Below are positions 47,156-56,325 of a stretch of 64,000 bases of DNA, piece by piece. Where the stretch lies: assembly GCA_963736685.1 (NCBI GenBank), contig CAVTPZ010000018.1:248001-312000 (forward strand). The letters run 5' to 3'. The DNA comes from DASUPK01 sp963736685 (GTDB lineage: Bacteria; Actinomycetota; Thermoleophilia; Solirubrobacterales; 70-9). Position 1 is the stretch's first letter. Each line of letters opens with the position of its first letter. The notes under the pieces are model-generated. The model made no database searches and was not told where the DNA came from. It was given only the letters and a program-made list of their open reading frames with translations. Made by a program: the position numbers and the translations under genes.

Positions 47156-48604
47156 TGCGCGTCGAGGTCTCCGACAAGCCGCTCCCCGAGGTCGAGTCCG
47201 ACCTCCTCGCGGTCCTCGCTCTTCGACGGCGACGAGCTTCCCGAGCCCCTGGCCGGCGCGCCCGGGCTCCGAGGACGTCAAGGGCGCCTACCGCAAGACG
47301 ACGCTGATCCACCCGGAGAGCCTGCGCCGCGCGCTCGTGGTCGGCCTGGGCGACCGCGACGAGTTCGAGCCCGAGCGAGCCCGGGTCGCGGCCGCGATCG
47401 CGGCCCGGACCGCCGGCTCGATGGACGTGACCTCGATGGCACTCGAGGGACCTGACGCTGCGGATCCGAAGGCGCTGGCAACCGCGGCGGTCGAGGGAGC
47501 GATCCTGGCCTCCTACCGCTTCGACCGCTTCAAGTCGAAGAAGGACGGCGACGAGGACTCCGCCAAGCGCCTCGAGGAGCTGACCGTGATCGGCGACGGC
47601 GGGATCGCCGAGGACGTCGAGGCCGCCCGCATCGCGGCCGAGGCCGAGAACTTCGCCCGCGAGCTCCAGGACCTGCCCTCCAACGTCGTCACCCCCTCCT
47701 ACCTGGCCGGCCGCGCCAAGGCGATCGCTGACGAGCACTCCTCGGTCACCTGCGAGGTGATGGGCCGCAAGGAGATCGACGAGAAGGGAATGGGCGGCCT
47801 GGTCGCCGTCTCGCAGGGCACCGCGGAGGAGCCGCAGCTGATCGTGCTCCGCTACCAGGCGGGCGGGGACGGCGAGACCATCGGCCTGGTCGGCAAGGGC
47901 GTCACCTTCGACTCCGGCGGCATCTCGATCAAGCCCTCGGGCGGGATGCAGGAGATGAAGATGGACATGTCCGGCGCGGCCGCGGTGCTCGAGGCGGTCT
48001 CCGCGATCGCCAAGCTCGAGGTCCCGATCAACGTCCTCGCGGTCATCCCCTCCACCGAGAACATGCCGAGCGGCACCGCCGTGAAGCCCGGCGACATCAT
48101 CACCCAGCTCAACGGCAAGACGGTCGAGGTGAACAACACCGACGCCGAGGGGCGGCTGATCCTGGCCGACGCCCTGGCCTACTCCGTCGAGCTCGGCGCC
48201 GACCGGATCGTCGACCTGGCCACGCTGACCGGCGCCGTGATCGTCGCGCTCGGCTCCACCTACGCCGGGCCTGATCTCCAACGACGACGCCTTCGCCGCC
48301 GAGGTCGAGGGGGCCGCGCGGCCGCACCGGCGAGCTCGCCTGGCGCCTTCCGCTCCACCCCGAGTACAAGGAGCTCACCAAGGGCACGGTCGCCGACCTC
48401 ACCAACGCCTCGTCGAAGCGCAAGGCATCCACGATCTACGCGGGCTCCTTCCTCGAGGAGTTCGTGGACGGCAAGCCGTGGGTCCACCTCGACATCGCGG
48501 GGACGGCGTGGGACGTCGGGCGTGAGTACACGGGCAAGGGGCCGAGCGGCTTCGGCACCCGCCTGCTGATCGACCTGGCGCGCGCTCGCCTCGGCCAGCG
48601 CTAG
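47156..48604 (+). CDS. pepA: Leucyl aminopeptidase, M17 family (frameshifted at both ends)
   Basis: A cytosolic two-metal aminopeptidase. TTG at 47156 gives LRVEVSDKPLPEVESDLLAV; frame changes near 47215 and 47265 join FDGDELPEPLAG to VKGAYRKTTLIHPESLRRAL. Active-site motifs are GKGVTFDSGGISIKPSGGMQ and the family signature NNTDAEGRL. After a change near 48273 it continues NDDAFAAEVEG and ends GFGTRLLIDLARARLGQR. Its TAG shares CTAG (48601-48604) with the convergent gene. Confidence 0.88.
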
Positions 48605-49027
48605 ACCGCGAGCAGCCGCAGCAGCCGCCGACCGAGGGCCCGGTCGCCCTCGATCCTGACCCGCCCGCTGGCCAGCCTCGGAGGGCCTTTCGCCCGCGCG
48701 GCCGGCGTGGGTCCGGGACGCCGTGCAGGCGGCCCTGCAGCGTCGGCACCGTCGCGAAGTGGACGATGTCCGGGAGGCCGCCCGCTGATCACCAGGTCCG
48801 GCTTGCGCGAGTCGCCGTCCTCGACCACCACGCTCCGCGGCTTGAAATGGATGCGCAGCGGCGAGAAGTCCTCGGCGAAGCGGAAGACGACGCGGCCGCG
48901 CATCTGCGCGGCCAGCTCGGGCTCGCGGGCGATGCCGCGCTCGATCAGGCCGAAGATGCTGGGCGCGACGCCGTCCTCGACCATCCGGCCGAGGCGGACG
49001 TCGGCGCGCTGCCTTGTTTGGGCTCAC
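48601..49027 (-). CDS. SCP2-like sterol-carrier fold protein (frameshifted)
   Basis: From GTG at 49027 (VSPNKAAR); after a frame change near 49005, RMVEDGVAPSIFGLIERGIA, then MRGRVVFRFAEDFSPLRIHF and KPDLVISGGLPDIVHFATVP. The pattern of a charged strand followed by DLVISG and a hydrophobic helix resembles SCP2/alkyl-sulfatase dimerisation-type domains that bind lipids. Further changes near 48780 and 48705. About 142 residues. Assignment is by pattern only. Confidence 0.6.
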
Positions 49028-49047
49028 TCCTCGATCGTAGGAAGCGG

Positions 49048-49622
49048 CTAGAGGTCGAACATCAGGCAGGTGTTGGTGCCGGTGCCGAGCAGCTTGCCGT
49101 TCTCGACCGAGGTCAGCTTCGCCTCCGCGGTGGCGGTCTTGCGGCCCTTGTGGATCACCACCGCCTCGGCGCGAACGGCTCCCGTGTCGCGCGTGATCGG
49201 CCGGAGGTACTTCACCTCCAGCGTCTGGCTCGTGTAGCCGACCCCCTTGGGCAGGGTCGTGTGCACCGAGCATCCGAGGACCGAATCCAGAATCGTCGAC
49301 GCGTAGCCGCCATGGACCACGCCGATCGGGTTGTAGTGCTCCTCGCCGGGCTCGCCGATCGAAGACCGCCTGTCCCTCCTCGATCTCGACCATCGTGAAG
49401 TTCATGACGACCGCGATCGGCGGCGGCGGGATCTCTCCGGACTGGATCGCACGGATGTAGTCGAGGCCGGCCAGCTCGGCGCCCGGCGGCGGCGGTGGAA
49501 CCGGATCCTGCCAGGTGATCGTCCGGGTGCTCGTGGTCTCCGGCGAGCGCTCGGCGAACGCGTGCGGCGTCGACGGCCCTGCCCCTCCACCCCCCCATCC
49601 TTCGAATCGGCGTGACGCTCAT
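49048..49622 (-). CDS. PaaI-like hotdog thioesterase (frameshifted)
   Basis: The hotdog domain reads MNFTMVEIEEGQAVF, then after a frame change near 49357 HYNPIGVVHGGYASTILDSV, with the typical hotdog helix HGG. It ends ENGKLLGTGTNTCLMFDL. The N-terminal part (TSTRTITWQDPVPPPPPGAE) is in another frame beyond a run of seven G near 49596. It hydrolyses acyl-CoA thioesters. ATG at 49622 overlaps the stop of a small upstream gene. Confidence 0.75.
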
Positions 49623-49761
49623 CCGCGCCCCCGGCGGCGGCGGGCGCGCTTGCGCCCGCCGTCCTCGCGATCCCTGCGGACGGATAGCGGAGGTCGGCGA
49701 GGATCTCCTCGGAGCTGATCCTGACCTGCTCTGGATGGAACTCGAATCGCAGTGCTCTCAT
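49619..49761 (-). CDS. Small protein with a basic C-terminus (frameshifted)
   Basis: ATG at 49761, MRALRFEFHPEQVRISSEEI, then LADLRYP; after a one-base change near 49680 the frame gives REDGGRKRARRRRGRG and TGA at 49619-49621, overlapping the thioesterase ATG. About 47 residues. Unknown family. It is the first gene downstream of the left HxlR-type operator. Confidence 0.45.
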
Positions 49762-49785
49762 GACCGCGCCTCTTTTCGTGTCGTT

Positions 49786-49844
49786 GGTTGCTTCACGCAA
49801 CCTCCAATGGGCGGACCCTATCAGCGTGAGTTGCATGACGCAAC
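49786..49844. promoter_or_regulatory. Paired palindromic operators in the HxlR divergent gap
   Basis: GGTTGC-ttcac-GCAACC (49786-49802) and GTTGC-atgac-GCAAC (49830-49844) share arms and spacer length. Centres are 43 bp apart, about four helical turns. One faces the thioesterase operon, the other the HxlR gene, which fits autoregulation plus control of the divergent genes. Confidence 0.68.
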
Positions 49845-49865
49845 CGAGTGTGCGAACATCACATC

Positions 49866-50358
49866 ATGCTCGGCAACGACTACGAGGGACAGACCTGCTC
49901 CATCGCCCGCAGCCTCGAGCTGGTCGGCGAGCGCTGGACGCTGCTGGTCGTGCGGGAGATCTTCCACGGCCGGCGCAAGTTCTCCGAGATGCAGCGATCG
50001 CTCGGCGTCGCCCGCAACGTCCTCACCGCCCGCCTCCAGCGCATGGTGGACGAGGACATCATCGAGCGGCGTCCCTACAGCGAGCGCCCCGAGCGATACG
50101 AGTACTTCCTCACCGAGAAGGGGCTCGACCTCTGGCCCGTGATGACGGCGCTGATGTTCTGGGGCGACAAGTACGAGCCGCTGCCCGACGGCCCGCCGGT
50201 CCTCGTCGATCCACAAGGGCGACTGCGGCGGCGTGATCGACGAGCGGCGGATCTGCACCAAGTGCGGCAAGCCGCTGACCGTGCGGGAGACCCGGGCGGT
50301 GGACGGGCCCGGGGCGAAGGCCGCCAGGCGCCGGCCGCCGCCTAGCGGACCTTCCTAG
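49866..50358 (+). CDS. HxlR-family transcriptional regulator (C-terminal frameshift)
   Basis: ATG at 49866 (MLGNDYEGQTCSIARSLELV). The HxlR winged helix is clear: GERWTLLVVREIFHGRRKFS, QRSLGVARNVLTARLQRMVD, then YEYFLTEKGLDLWPVMTAL. A frame change near 50212 gives a C-terminal CGGVIDERRICTKCGKPLTV, with a Cys-x-x-Cys that could bind zinc or sense redox state. Cys near the N-terminus (QTCS) is typical of the family. Confidence 0.87.
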
Positions 50359-50371
50359 ACTCCCCCGCGCC

Positions 50372-51518
50372 GTGGACTTCGACCTGACCGACGAGCAGCG
50401 TCTGCTGCGCGACACCGTCCGCGACTTCGCGAACCAGGAGGTCGAAGCCGGTCGCGGAGGAGCTCGACCGGACCAAGGCCTTCCCCTACGAGCTGGTCGC
50501 GAAGATGGGCGAGCTCGGCCTGATGGGGATCCCCTTCCCGGAGCAGTACGGCGGTGGCGGCGCCGACACCCTGGCCTATGCGCTCGCCGTCGAGGAGCTC
50601 ACCAGGATCGACTCCTCGGTCGCGATCACGATGGCCGCGCACACCTCGCTCGGCACGATGCCCATCTACCTCTGGGGCACGGATGAGCAGAAGGACGATT
50701 GGCTCCCGCAGCTCTGCAGCGGCGAGAAGCTCGCCGCCTTCGGCCTGACCGAGCCCGAGGCCGGGTCCGACGCCGGCAACACCCACACCCGCGCGGAGCT
50801 CGAGGGCGGCGAGTGGGTCGTGAACGGCGCGAAGCAGTTCATCACCAACTCGGGAACCGACATCTCAGGCTGCGTGACGATCACGGCGGTCACCGCTCGG
50901 GAGAACGGGAGCAAGGAGATCTCCAACATCATCGTTCCCAACGGGACCCCGGGATACGAGGTGGGCGAGCCCTACCGGAAGATGGGCTGGAACGCCTCTG
51001 ACACCCGCCCGCTCACCTTCGCCGACTGCCGCGTACCGGAGGGCAACCTGCTCGGGCCGCGCGGGGCCGGCTTCAAGCAGTTCCTCGCGATTCTCGACGG
51101 CGGCCGGATCGGCGTGGCTGCGATGGGAGTCGGCCTGGCACAGGGCGCGCTCGACGAGGCGATCTCATATTCCAAGGAGCGTCAGGCCTTCGGCCAGCCG
51201 ATCGGCAAGTTCCAGGCGATCCAGGCGAAGATCGCCGACCTCTCCGCCCAGATCGAGGCGGCGAGGCTGCTCGTCTATCGCGCCGCGATCGAGAAAGACC
51301 GCGGCGAGTCCTTCACGCTGACCGCGGCGCAGGCCAAGCTGATCACCGGCCGGCTGGCCGTCCGGGCGACCGAGGAGGCAGTTCAGATCCACGGCGGGTA
51401 CGGCTACATCGAGGAGTACCCCGTCTGCCGCTTCTATCGCGACGCCAAGATCCTCACCATCGGCGAGGGAACCGACGAGGTGCAGCAGATGGTGATCGCC
51501 CGGCAGCTTGGCGTGTAG
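50372..51518 (+). CDS. Acyl-CoA dehydrogenase (one frameshift)
   Basis: From GTG at 50372, MDFDLTDEQRLLRDTVRDFA; a frame change near 50449 leads to AEELDRTKAFPYELVAKMGE. FAD-binding segments are AFGLTEPEAGSDAGNTHTRA and FITNSGTD. The catalytic Glu region is QIHGGYGYIEEYPVCRFYRD. Short-chain/branched-chain type of about 382 residues. Electrons pass to EtfAB (37860-39623). Its TAG begins copy 3 of the dispersed element. Confidence 0.92.
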
Positions 51519-51614
51519 CGGCCACCAGGCCGCACCACTTTGGAGCGAAGGGCGAAGCCCGTAGCGACTTACGCGGGGCGGTCGCTCGTGGCCGCGACTT
51601 GATGGCGAAGCCGG
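51516..51614 (+). repeat. Dispersed structured intergenic element, copy 3
   Basis: Begins on the acyl-CoA dehydrogenase TAG: TAGCGGCCACCAGGCCGC. Then CACTTTGGAGCGAA, stem GGGC-gaa-GCCC, CGACTTACGCGGGGC, stem GCGGTC-N6-GGCCGC with one G-U pair, and the constant ending ACTTGATGGCGAAGCCG. It stops one base before the convergent gene's stop (51616). The second stem differs from copy 1 by a paired change (C-G to G-C), so pairing is kept. Confidence 0.75.
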
Positions 51615-51615
51615 G

Positions 51616-52037
51616 TCAATCGCCCGCCGGAACCGCCGTGATCTCGTCTGCGTCCTGCTCGGCGACCTCGGCCGCCCTCCCCTGCTTCTCCTGGATTCCC
51701 CAGTGCGCGCAGAGCTCGAGCTCCTGCAGCGCGGTGAGTGACTCGTTCGGGCGGAATCGCGGGGCCTCGCGGATCCAGTCGCGGTCGTAGGCCGCCCAGA
51801 GCCGGCCCGCTCCCTCGGCGACGTGCTCGAACGGGATCGCGGTGCAGCCGGCGAGCGGCCCCAGCCGGATCAGCGCCCAGCGCGGGCTCGCCGTCCTCGG
51901 CGTCGACGTGGATGCCAGCGATCCGGCCCAGCGTCTTGTTGCCGAGGCCGTCGATCTGCATGCCCTCCCAGGCCAGCGCCTCCTCCAGGGTGGGCAGCGG
52001 GGGCTTGGGCGATTCCGCCTTTCTTCGTCTCAGCCAT
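51616..52037 (-). CDS. PRC-barrel-like protein downstream of meaB (frameshifted)
   Basis: ATG at 52037 (MAETKK), overlapping the meaB stop by 8 bp. A frame change in an A-rich run near 52020 gives LPTLEEALAWEGMQIDGLGN and KTLGRIAGIHVDAEDGEP, a PRC-barrel-like beta start. Another near 51887 gives WALIRLGPLAGCTAIPFEHV, LWAAYDRDWIREAPRF, and an acidic end VAEQDADEITAVPAGD. About 139 residues. Function unknown. Confidence 0.6.
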
Positions 52038-53004
52038 CCTCGCGCCCCAGCAGGTCCTTGGCCGCGCTGGCCGGGTCGATCTCCCGTTTGACGACGCGAT
52101 CGAGGAGCTCGCGAATCGACGGGTCGTCCGCGACAGCCTCCTCGAGGCGACGGCGCATCCGCGAGGCTGCCAGCTCGAGCACCTCGTTGCGGAGGTTTCG
52201 CGCCCTTCTCTCCTCCAGGGTGCCCTCGGCCTCGATGTGCTCGCGATGCTCGGAGATCTTCTCCGCCAGCTCGGCGACGCCCTCGCCCTTCGCGGCCTCG
52301 GTCTTGACGATCGGGACCCGCCACGACGTGGCGGGGCCGAGCGAGAGGACGCCGCGGATCTCCCGGATCATCGTGTCCGTCATGGGGTGGTCGGACTTGT
52401 TGACGACGATGATGTCCGGGATCTCCATGACGCCCGCCTTCAGCGCCTGGATCGAGTCGCCCGAGCCGGGCATCAGGACCAGGACGATCGTGTCGCCGTG
52501 GTCGACGATGTCGATCTCGGCCTGACCCACGCCGACGGTCTCGATGAAGACGTCGTCCTTGCCGGAGGCGTCCATCAGCAGAGCTGCCTGGAGCGTGGCC
52601 TCGGAGAGCCCGCCGAGAGCGCCGCGGCTCGCCATCGAGCGGATGAAGACACCGGCGTCCAGGAAGTGATCGGAGAGGCGGATGCGGTCGCCGAGCAGGG
52701 CACCGCGGGTGAAGGGGCTGGAGGGGTCGATGGAGAGCACCGCCACCTGGCGGTCGGCCTTGCGCATCTCGGCTGTCAGTGCGCCGATCAGGGTGCTCTT
52801 CCCCACCCCGGGCGGGCCGGTCAGCCCGACGATCCGAGCCTTTCCGGTGCGCGGAAAGACCTCGCGAACCAGCTCCCAGCCGGCGGGGTCGTCGTTCTCG
52901 ATCAGCGTGATCGCCCGCGCCAGCGCCCGCTTGTCCCCGGCGATCAACCGCTCCGCAAGGCTCTGCTCGGTCGCTCTGGGCCATGGGCGGCTGAGTCTAG
53001 GCAC
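52030..53004 (-). CDS. meaB: MeaB/ArgK-family GTPase, chaperone of B12 acyl-CoA mutase
   Basis: A G3E GTPase that gates cobalamin loading and protects the mutase. Walker A GLTGPPGVGKSTLIGAL, switch region VLSIDPSSPFTRGALLGDRI, DVFIETVGVGQAEIDIVDHG, and guanine motif VVNKSDHP. GTG at 53004 (VPRLSRPWPRATEQSLAERL) is preferred because the longer frame to 53058 would overlap the divergent acetyltransferase start. The mutase genes lie 9 kb away. Confidence 0.94.
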   Translation of the reverse strand: MPRLSRPWPRATEQSLAERLIAGDKRALARAITLIENDDPAGWELVREVFPRTGKARIVGLTGPPGVGKSTLIGALTAEMRKADRQVAVLSIDPSSPFTRGALLGDRIRLSDHFLDAGVFIRSMASRGALGGLSEATLQAALLMDASGKDDVFIETVGVGQAEIDIVDHGDTIVLVLMPGSGDSIQALKAGVMEIPDIIVVNKSDHPMTDTMIREIRGVLSLGPATSWRVPIVKTEAAKGEGVAELAEKISEHREHIEAEGTLEERRARNLRNEVLELAASRMRRRLEEAVADDPSIRELLDRVVKREIDPASAAKDLLGREDG

Positions 53005-53045
53005 GGCGTGGCCGGAAGAGAAAAAAACTCCTAGAATCGCCGCCC

Positions 53046-53669
53046 GTGTTCCGCGCACTCGGCTTCTACCGCCGCAACGGCATGATCAACCTCCGCTATG
53101 GCCGCCTGCTCTGGCGATACCTGTGGCGCCGGTTCCTGACCCCCGCCGGCTGGCGCTGGAAGACCGATGGCCCGGTGTTCTTCGGCAGGGACCTCCAGCT
53201 GCAGATCGCCAGGGGAGCGGAGATCCGCTTCGGCCGCTTCTGCTGGATCGGGGATGGAACCAAGATCCGCAGCCACGAGGGCGTCGTCGAGATCGGCGCG
53301 AAGACCGTCTTCGGTCAGGAGTGCACGATCTCCTCGTACAAGCACGTGCGGATCGGCGAGCAGTGCGTGATCGCCGACCGAGCGATGTTCATCGACTTCG
53401 ACCACGGCGTCGTCGAGGTCGAGCGCCCGATCCGCCATCAGGGCATCTACATGCGCGAGTGCGTGGTCGGCTCCAACGTCTGGGTGGGATACGGAGCGTG
53501 TTTCCTGCGCGGGGTGCAGGTCGGAGACAACTCGATCGTCGGCACGAACTCGGTGGTCACGCGCGACGTGCCCGCCAACGCCGTCGTGGGCGGCGTCCCG
53601 GCGAGGGTCATCAGAATGCGAGAGGCTCCCAGGGAGCTGCGCTGGCCCAACCCGGTTGAACCTGAATAG
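53046..53669 (+). CDS. Left-handed beta-helix (hexapeptide) acyltransferase
   Basis: A 207-residue protein from GTG (53046). Hexapeptide turns run from about 60 to 185, for example GAEIRFGRFCWIGDGTKI and VEIGAKTVFGQECTI; the active-site region is HQGIYMRECVVGSNVWVGYG; the end is VVTRDVPANAVVGGVPARVI. Resembles O-acetyltransferases of capsule, LPS or nodulation factor modification. Probably part of the surface-glycan machinery, although isolated from the 7-13 kb cluster. Confidence 0.88.
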   Translation: MFRALGFYRRNGMINLRYGRLLWRYLWRRFLTPAGWRWKTDGPVFFGRDLQLQIARGAEIRFGRFCWIGDGTKIRSHEGVVEIGAKTVFGQECTISSYKHVRIGEQCVIADRAMFIDFDHGVVEVERPIRHQGIYMRECVVGSNVWVGYGACFLRGVQVGDNSIVGTNSVVTRDVPANAVVGGVPARVIRMREAPRELRWPNPVEPE

Positions 53670-53778
53670 CCGGCTACCGGTGCACCTTAATATCGGGGAT
53701 GTGCATATACTCGCTTTTAGGGCATGCAGCCCAGGGTTTGGAGGCAATGAAGCCACAGGGGACACGAGGAGGAGCTGG

Positions 53779-55263
53779 ATGCGCACTCCGCGCCGTCTGA
53801 TCGGGATTTTCATCGCAATCGTGGGGCTGATCGCCGTGATTCCGGCGTCGGCCCAGGCGTTGTCGCTGAGCGGGCTGTCCGCCGCACCCACCGACCCGCA
53901 GGCGGGTGCCCACAGCAACGTCCACATCCATATGGGCTTCAGCGGTGGGCAGGTGAAGGACCTGACGGTGGGATTGCCTCCGGGACTGATCGGCAACCCC
54001 AACGCGGCTCCTCTTTGCACGGTCGATCAGCTCAATGCGGACGCGTGCCCCACGAACACCAAGCTCGGCGCGGTGACGGCGAACGCAACCGTGACGGTCG
54101 CCGTCCTCCCGGTCACCCTGGACGTGCAGGGCGACCTCTACAACCTGACGCCGCAACCCGGCGAGCCGGCCCGCTTCGGGATCGTCCTTCGACCCGTCAA
54201 GGGTGATCTCTGCGCCCTCCTTCCGCCGGAGCTCTGCGCCCTGCTCCCGAACATCCTGCCGCCGGTCACCCTCCAATCGGGGGTCCAGCTCAGACCCGAC
54301 TTCGGCCTTGACACGGTGATCAATGACATCCCGAACACGACCTCGGGCCTCGACACGACGATCAACTCACAGGACATCACCCTGTTCGGCACCGCTCCGG
54401 GAACCGGCCAGCCGTTCATGCGCAACCCGACGTCGTGCGGCAACAACACGACGAACTTCACGGCGGTGCCTTACACGGGCAGCACAGCCACCGGGTCGGC
54501 CAGCTTCACCACGACGAACTGTGGGGCCGAGGACTTCTCGCCCTCGTTCATCGCGCAGGCGGGCGGCCCTGGCCAGACCGGTGGCGGAGCCGACCGTGTG
54601 CCGACGACCGTGGTCACGTCGATCCAGCAGGACCTCGACGAGGCGGGTCTGCTCAAGGCAGAGGTGGCCGTCCCTTCCAACGATCTCGTCGCCAACGCGA
54701 ACCTCCTCGGCAGCACCTGTCTGCCGGCCGCCTTCCAGGCCGGCTCGTGTCCGCAGAATTCGGTGGTCGGATCGGCGATCGCCGCCTCGCCCCTGCTCAG
54801 CCTCCCGCTGTCGGGGAACGTCATGCTGGTCTCCAACGGCGGTCCGATCCCGGACATCGGCCTGGACCTGAACGGCCAGCTCCATCTGCTTCTCACGGGA
54901 AGCCTGACTCTGAGCGAGGTGGTGACGTTCGACGGGCTCCCCGATATCCCGATCTCGGATTTCCGGCTCACCTTCTCGTCGGACCCGGGCCTGCTGATGG
55001 CGAACCGGGATCTGTGTGCGCCACCCGCGCCGATGTTCCACGCGGACTTCACCGGCTACAACGGCGCCACCAGCTCCGTCGACTCAGCCGCCACCATCGT
55101 CGGTTGCGGCCCCGGTAGCGGCGGCAACGGCGGGGTGGGAAGCAAGTGCAAGAAGGCCAAGCGCAAGAAGCACCGCCATCGCCGCGCTGCCGAGTCCAAG
55201 AAGAAGCACAAGAAGCGCCCCTGCAAGAAGAAGAAGAAGCGCCACAAGAAGCACCGGAAGTAA
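53779..55263 (+). CDS. Large secreted protein with lysine/histidine-rich tail
   Basis: A 494-residue protein, start MRTPRRLIGIFIAIVGLIAV (ATG 53779, RBS GAGGAGG). After the signal peptide (PASAQA) come two similar beta-rich halves: HIHMGFSGGQVKDLTVGLPP with CTVDQLNADACPTNTKLGAV in the first, and TCLPAAFQAGSCPQNSVVGS in the second. The shared CxxxxFxxxxCPxxSxxG-like pattern suggests an internal duplication. The last 45 residues are Lys/Arg/His with two Cys (KCKKAKRKKHRHRR ... RPCKKKKKRHKKHRK). Function unknown. Confidence 0.82.
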   Translation: MRTPRRLIGIFIAIVGLIAVIPASAQALSLSGLSAAPTDPQAGAHSNVHIHMGFSGGQVKDLTVGLPPGLIGNPNAAPLCTVDQLNADACPTNTKLGAVTANATVTVAVLPVTLDVQGDLYNLTPQPGEPARFGIVLRPVKGDLCALLPPELCALLPNILPPVTLQSGVQLRPDFGLDTVINDIPNTTSGLDTTINSQDITLFGTAPGTGQPFMRNPTSCGNNTTNFTAVPYTGSTATGSASFTTTNCGAEDFSPSFIAQAGGPGQTGGGADRVPTTVVTSIQQDLDEAGLLKAEVAVPSNDLVANANLLGSTCLPAAFQAGSCPQNSVVGSAIAASPLLSLPLSGNVMLVSNGGPIPDIGLDLNGQLHLLLTGSLTLSEVVTFDGLPDIPISDFRLTFSSDPGLLMANRDLCAPPAPMFHADFTGYNGATSSVDSAATIVGCGPGSGGNGGVGSKCKKAKRKKHRHRRAAESKKKHKKRPCKKKKKRHKKHRK

Positions 55264-55276
55264 CCGGGGACCGGGG

Positions 55277-55645
55277 TCAGCGGCGTGCGATCCAGGCGCC
55301 GAGCACGCCGAGCAACGCTCCGATGATCGCCGTGATCACCGCCAGCAACGGCGGAAAGCTGCCGAGCGACACCTTGGCATGCGTGCCGGCGATGGCGTGG
55401 GCGAGCAACAGAGCCACGCCGTAGATCGCTCCCGCTACCGCGCCGCGAGCGGCGGCACTCCGGGCATCGGGATGCTCGAACCCTGCGGCCAGGCCACCGA
55501 GTGCGGCGACGGCACCGACCGCCCAGTAGGCCCCACTCGAGACACCGAGAAGCACGCCGGCGAGCGCTCCGATCGCGGCGGGTATGAGACCTGCCAGGAG
55601 CATCTGGACGGAGCGCGGACGATCGCTGAATGGGACCGGCTTCAT
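55277..55645 (-). CDS. Small polytopic membrane protein
   Basis: A 122-residue protein with about four membrane spans (LLAGLIPAAIGALAGVLLG, YWAVGAVAALGGLAAG, AVAGAIYGVALLLAHAIAG, VITAIIGALLGVLGAWIA). No family recognised. Convergent with the Lys-tailed protein, 13 bp apart. Confidence 0.65.
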   Translation of the reverse strand: MKPVPFSDRPRSVQMLLAGLIPAAIGALAGVLLGVSSGAYWAVGAVAALGGLAAGFEHPDARSAAARGAVAGAIYGVALLLAHAIAGTHAKVSLGSFPPLLAVITAIIGALLGVLGAWIARR

Positions 55646-55668
55646 CTCTCCGCGGAGACTACCGCTTA

Positions 55669-55684
55669 GTTACGCCAGTGTCAC
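55669..55684. promoter_or_regulatory. Operator GTTAC-N6-GTCAC before the NTF2/ADH operon
   Basis: GTTAC (55669-55673) and GTCAC (55680-55684) with a 6-nt spacer, 19 bp before the GTG of the next gene. The same GTNAC-N6-GTNAC design occurs twice at 57510-57540 before the TetR gene of this cluster. Confidence 0.62.
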
Positions 55685-55703
55685 TTTCGCTAGTGTGGCG
55701 GCG

Positions 55704-56312
55704 GTGACGCAACTGGACATCACTAAGACCAATGTCGCCGTACAGGAACTCATCGAGGTCACCGAAAGCCCGCGGCACCGTTACCTCCTCCAGGCCTACG
55801 ACCGCCACCGAAACCTGGAGCACGCCGGGCGCTTCGAGGAGATCTTCGAGCCGCAGATGATGGTTGAGCGTCCGGTCTATCGGTTCAACCTGATCGGCCA
55901 GCCGCAGATGACGCTCGAAGGCCGTGAACAGGTCGAGCCGCTCTATCGCCTCTGGGCCGAGACGAATCAGTCGATCTTCTACAACGAGCAGGAGACCGTC
56001 GCCGTTGGCGACTGGATGGTCGTGAGCACGATGCTCGGCTACCAGCAGACGCTGGGTTCGGCGCTCGTCGCGGCCGGCGTCGATGCGGACGAGGAGGCGA
56101 TGTACCTGCTCAAGGGACGAGTGGCGATGGTCTGGCCCTACGACGAGCAGGGCCGCCTCGTGGGCGAGAACGTCTGGGAGTACGACGAGAGCGAGCACGA
56201 GCTGATCAGGCTCGACCCGGATGAGGTGCTTACAACCGAGCAGGCCGCGGAGCTGCTCGAGCCGCAGATCAAGGCGCTCCCGCCATTCGACGACAGCCTG
56301 CTGCCTCGATGA
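55704..56312 (+). CDS. NTF2/SnoaL-like protein of the ADH operon
   Basis: From GTG at 55704: 202 residues, VTQLDITKTNVAVQELIEVT, then SPRHRYLLQAYDRHRNLEHA, FEPQMMVERPVYRFNLIGQP and VGDWMVVSTMLGYQQTLGSA. It is longer than the other SnoaL-like proteins here (135-146 aa). Its position 13 bp before a zinc alcohol dehydrogenase suggests that the two act on the same metabolite. Confidence 0.72.
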   Translation: MTQLDITKTNVAVQELIEVTESPRHRYLLQAYDRHRNLEHAGRFEEIFEPQMMVERPVYRFNLIGQPQMTLEGREQVEPLYRLWAETNQSIFYNEQETVAVGDWMVVSTMLGYQQTLGSALVAAGVDADEEAMYLLKGRVAMVWPYDEQGRLVGENVWEYDESEHELIRLDPDEVLTTEQAAELLEPQIKALPPFDDSLLPR

Positions 56313-56325
56313 ATCCCGGCCCAAG

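Noticed and set aside
51569..52984. A 471-codon minus-strand frame across meaB and its neighbour
   Set aside because: It is the +1 shadow of meaB joined by chance to the PRC-barrel-like frame; the real meaB frame has all G3E motifs.
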